DNA from: Merluccius polli
Taxonomy: Eukaryota; Chordata; Actinopteri; Gadiformes; Merlucciidae
NCBI GenBank assembly: GCA_030340625.1
Contig: JAOPHQ010000602.1
Span: 70,001-134,000, forward strand
Direction of reading: 5' to 3'
DNA length: 64,000 nucleotides
The position numbers were made by a program, and so were the translations under genes. The number at the start of each line of letters is the position of its first letter. Position 1 is the stretch's first letter. The notes under the pieces are model-generated. The model made no database searches. It was not told the origin of the DNA and saw only the letters and a program-made list of their open reading frames with translations. This document shows positions 60,739 to 64,000 of this stretch, one piece after another.

Positions 60739-60780
60739 CTGAAAATGAAAGTGAAAGTGAAACTGAAAGTGAAACTGAAG
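60739..60780 (+). repeat. Hexamer repeat GAAAGT/GAAACT resembling an ISRE
   Basis: Tandem GAAAATGAAAGTGAAAGTGA continuing with GAAACT units matches the GAAANNGAAA consensus of IRF binding sites several times over. It is either a simple hexanucleotide repeat or a fortuitous IRF cluster. Confidence 0.5.
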
Positions 60781-61268
60781 GAGGGGGAAAAATAAAAAAG
60801 CCGAAAGGAGTACAAAACGGGTCCCGCTCACATCCAGAGCTTCTATCACTGGGGATGAAAAGTGACACTCGTGTTCTGCGTTGCGTTGGTTATCGCGAGC
60901 AGCGTGTTTTGACAAGCGCCCGCTTCCGCCGACATCGACACAAAACCGTCGCAGATAAGAAGTTTTCCTCTTTATTCATCATTCTTCTGTCTTCAATGTC
61001 CCGGATTAAAAAGGCTTTTTATTCTTGGGATTGCGCCCCCCCACTGTGGTAAATGGGGATTTGCAAAAGGGCAGAAGTGCACCGTGGGGACTGTCAGCAT
61101 AGAAAAGTACAGTTGACTAGCAGCTCAGGCAGGCAAAGATTAGCCCAATTAATCTAGCATTTATATATTTATTTATTATTCATCCCTGGATTCTTTGCTT
61201 CTCATGTACAAACGTAGATGGGCAGGTTCTGTGGCATTGATCTAAAGTGTTGGCAGGGGTAGGATTGT

Positions 61269-61313
61269 GGAGGAGGAGGAGGAGGAGGAGGAGGAGGAGG
61301 AGGAGGAGGAGGA
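61269..61313 (+). repeat. (GGA)n microsatellite
   Basis: About 15 GGA units. The poly-Pro frame on the other strand is an artefact. Confidence 0.95.
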
Positions 61314-61420
61314 GCAGTTGAGATGAAAAGAGACTCAACAGACTCGGCTGGCAGCGCATCCAGCCACACCAAACACCTGTCTAAACTTAACCATTTCCAA
61401 CCTAAGACTTTAACTTTAGC

Positions 61421-61467
61421 TGAGAGATGGTTACGTTGAGGTACAACCTCAACGTAACCATCTCTCA
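61421..61467. repeat. Perfect hairpin, 22-bp arms, 3-nt loop
   Basis: The left arm TGAGAGATGGTTACGTTGAG plus GT (61421-61442), then ACA, then its exact complement at 61446-61467. Surrounding sequence is rich in CCTAA/CCTCAA motifs. Confidence 0.88.
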
Positions 61468-62344
61468 TCAAATACCTCAACGCAAACACTCCTGACCTCT
61501 AAACCCACCGCAACTTAGTCACCTCAAACCTTATCTATTTCTATATTTAACCTAATACTTCAGTTTAACCACCTCTGACTGAATACCTAAACCTATAACC
61601 ACCTATATAAATGTAAGAATTTCAACCTAAACCTAACCTAACTTCATTTTATACCAAAACATAACTACTTGTATCTAAACCAAACGTGTAACTCCAATGG
61701 AAGAAGTCTGTTTTCATGTCTGTCCTTTGATTTTCTCAACAACCATTCATCCGATCCGCTTCACACTTGCCGGGTGTATCGCTGAGGACCAAGGAAGTGC
61801 AGTGGCGAGTGTGAAGTTGTTTGGATGAGCTGTCCTTTGCAAAAGCTGCAGCAATACCTGGAGGCCAAGCAATTGGCCCGTTCTGAACAGGCACATTTTG
61901 AACGGGCGCTGCACTACTAAAAGAAATTGGCATGAAAAGTGTTAAGTGTCAAGCATGTATTTGCTTGCTAATACGACACTACTAGAAGTAGAAGCTTTCA
62001 CAAAACCAATCGGAAGCCAGCTGGAACACATATGAGCTACGAGCCGAGAAATTCACAGCTCAGTTCAGCGTAATCTGTCACCATGACACAGTAAACACTA
62101 ACTTTCTTTTGAGTGTGGATGGTTTCAAACAAGGCAGAGGAGGGGAGGACATCAGGCTAGGCAGTAATGAGAGGGAAAGCAGGTGGTTCCCTCTGATTGC
62201 ATTATCATCTGATTTACTATCCTACTCATAATTTTGCATTCAGTCACTTAGTCATTTAGCAACTTGCAGTGAATTTTGGAGGCATACATGCATAATCATT
62301 TCTGACAACAAAACAAAACAACAAAAACCTATACTTATTTTCCA

Positions 62345-62770
62345 GGTGGACCTACTGATCCAGCAGTCCTACTATGTTATAGTAGAACTACTGATCCAGC
62401 GGTCCTACTATGTTATAGCAGAACCACTGATCCAGCAGTCCTACTATGTTATAGCAGAACTACTGATCCAGCGGTCCTACTATGTTATAGCAGAAATACT
62501 GGGGGGAGATGGCACAGAGCCTGGGCTGGAAACTAAAAACTGCAAGCGGCAGAGTAACGCCTTGTTTCCTGTTTCGTTACGGAGATATTCTACTGAAGAA
62601 AACTCATTCCTGCGAGTGGCTGAAGCTTTCACAAGTGTTTATACAGTGTCTACTCGGTGTTGCTTTAAAACGTTTACAGACAGTTTTTTACAGTTTACTA
62701 ATGCTGATTGGTAGAAACAATTCACCCAGATTTGAGCTCGTCAGCTATCAGACTTTTTTGAGACTAGCGG
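62345..62770 (+). repeat. ACTATGTTAT dispersed repeat, copy 2, with internal tandem units
   Basis: It is homologous to 48665-49110. The left end has expanded into four tandem units of about 39 bp (ACTGATCCAGCAGTCCTACT followed by ATGTTATAGCAGA) with A/G alternation in CAGC(A/G)GTCC. Copy 1 has one such unit. Confidence 0.75.
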
Positions 62771-63236
62771 TACCCAGAACTTTTCTGTTGTGAGTTACCA
62801 TCAACACCCTGTGCACCAGCCTATCATGCCCCTTATATTGGCCAGGTGTGCAAAATATTTAAACACAATGACTGTATACTTGTTCATGTTGTCATGATTT
62901 GTATTATTTTGTATTCCCAACAAAGATTTTTCAAATGTCCTCCAAGAATATCCTTGATTAAATCTAAAATGTAATTATATAATTTTCTGTAAGATTGCAC
63001 AAAATAATTTATAAGATATCTATCTTTCATATTCATTAAGTCAACTGCGGCCAGGTCTTATTTGATCTTGCTGATGCCTGGGGCCCTGTTGTAAATGTAT
63101 GTTTTACGTGTTGACCTACATCATTGGATGTTTGATGTCGGTTTAAAATTCAAACACCTAAATCTGTCCAATCAGGGAAAAAAACTGAATATGAGAGCGC
63201 AACATTACATGTACTGGCTACTAAATTAGAGAAACT

Positions 63237-63262
63237 TTACACAAGAAAGTCTTCTTGTGTAA
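63237..63262. repeat. Perfect hairpin, 11-bp arms, 4-nt loop
   Basis: TTACACAAGAA, AGTC, TTCTTGTGTAA. Confidence 0.75.
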
Positions 63263-63724
63263 GATAAACGAATGGAAGGATTTAAAACTAATTAGGTTGG
63301 TGTAGTTTTAATTAGTGAAACAAATTCAAGGTGTTTTATGCCTTTTCAGTGGTTTTTGTATTGCAGAATCTTTGGTCAATTTTTAGTTGGCTTTAGTTTT
63401 TAGTTTGTCTTCCTCACTGTCCCTTATTACCTACCAGCACAATTCATTACATTATTGTCATTATATGCTGCATATCAAAAACCTTTAATTCCTTGCTTTA
63501 GCAGACTGTGGTTAAAACAAAACAGACCGTAAAAGCGAGAGGGGTGGGGAAATCTGCTGAGCTCCAAAACCTTAAGTGGTCTTAGGAAAGGCGTAGTTTG
63601 CCTTTGTATTCAAGTTAAATGAAAGCTAAACTATTAGCTTGTAGTGGAGTGGAACTAATGCATATCATTGTCTACATACACTGCGCTCTTCTTATCATGT
63701 GCTATGTTACTGCATCCACCAAAC

Positions 63725-64000
63725 TAGATGAATTTTAAGGACAATACCAGTCTGGATGATTAGACCAACGCAACTGTCTCTCCTGGCTTCAGTAAAACAT
63801 TCGATACCAATATCATTCATCAAAATCACTTCCTTCCCATTCTGCCGAAGATAATTTAGTGTGTGCGTTCTATCGGCACGAATGTAAACAATGGCAAAAT
63901 AACACTTTGGTCTTTAGGAATCAGGGTGTGTTGGTCACTACGAAGTTTGTGGACAAAGAAATCGCCGTACAAGACCACAGTGCTATATTGCCATTGTTTA
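63725..64000 (+). repeat. Dispersed repeat, copy 2 (runs to window edge)
   Basis: Same family and orientation as 18625-18860, with shared blocks AAGGACAATAC, CTCTCCTGGCTTCA, CACTTTGGTCTTT and GTGTTGGTCA. The right boundary is not seen. Confidence 0.6.

Larger units (their letters stand above)
60570..64000 (+). other. gpc6: gpc6 intron 4 (partial)
   Basis: It starts with donor GTAGGT and runs off the window. No further exon is found: the conserved continuation (AMLLVAERLEGPFN) is not encoded in any frame here. The intron contains an ISRE-like repeat, a GGA microsatellite, a perfect hairpin and copies of two dispersed repeats. Confidence 0.8.

Overview
This is 64 kb of vertebrate, almost certainly ray-finned (teleost) fish, genomic DNA. 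The evidence is split genes with GT-AG introns, CpG-rich promoter regions, dense CA/TG, TC and TA microsatellites, and repeat families typical of teleosts (nonautonomous hAT elements with CAGTGGTGG or CAGTGGTTC ends, LINE 3' tails beginning TCAGAATCAGCTTTATTGG, GGGCTGCAAC miniature elements). No bacterial-type operons, CRISPR arrays or intact transposase genes are visible.

Two genes can be supported, both on the + strand. The first is a complete six-member miR-17~92 polycistron (miR-17, 18a, 19a, 20a, 19b, 92a) packed into less than 0.8 kb at 9.1-9.87 kb. A CpG-rich presumed host promoter lies at about 6.9-8.5 kb, with candidate splice sites and polyadenylation signals around the cluster. The second is the 5' half of a glypican of the GPC4/6 subfamily, best matched to GPC6: coding exons at 27097-27247, 42571-42729, 53067-53458 and 60404-60569. 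The four exons join in phase and encode 289 codons plus one base. The window ends inside intron 4, so the C-terminal half (rest of the core, heparan-sulfate attachment region and GPI signal) lies to the right.

Layout: 0-6.9 kb is gene-free flank with microsatellites; 6.9-10.1 kb is the miR-17~92 host locus; 10.1-26.4 kb is intergenic DNA with dispersed repeats and miniature elements; 26.4-27.25 kb is the gpc6 promoter, 5'UTR and exon 1; 27.25-64 kb is gpc6 introns carrying a 1.26-kb minisatellite, a 1.1-kb foldback transposon and many microsatellites. In human the order is MIR17HG-GPC5-GPC6. Here the miRNA cluster is followed 17 kb later by a GPC6-type gene with no recognisable GPC5 exon between, which suggests a rearranged or reduced ohnolog of that synteny block.

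The most unusual structural signal is a scatter of perfect inverted repeats with arms of 15-38 bp and loops of only 2-8 nt, which fit local replication template-switching better than transposons. No previously undescribed protein system was found.
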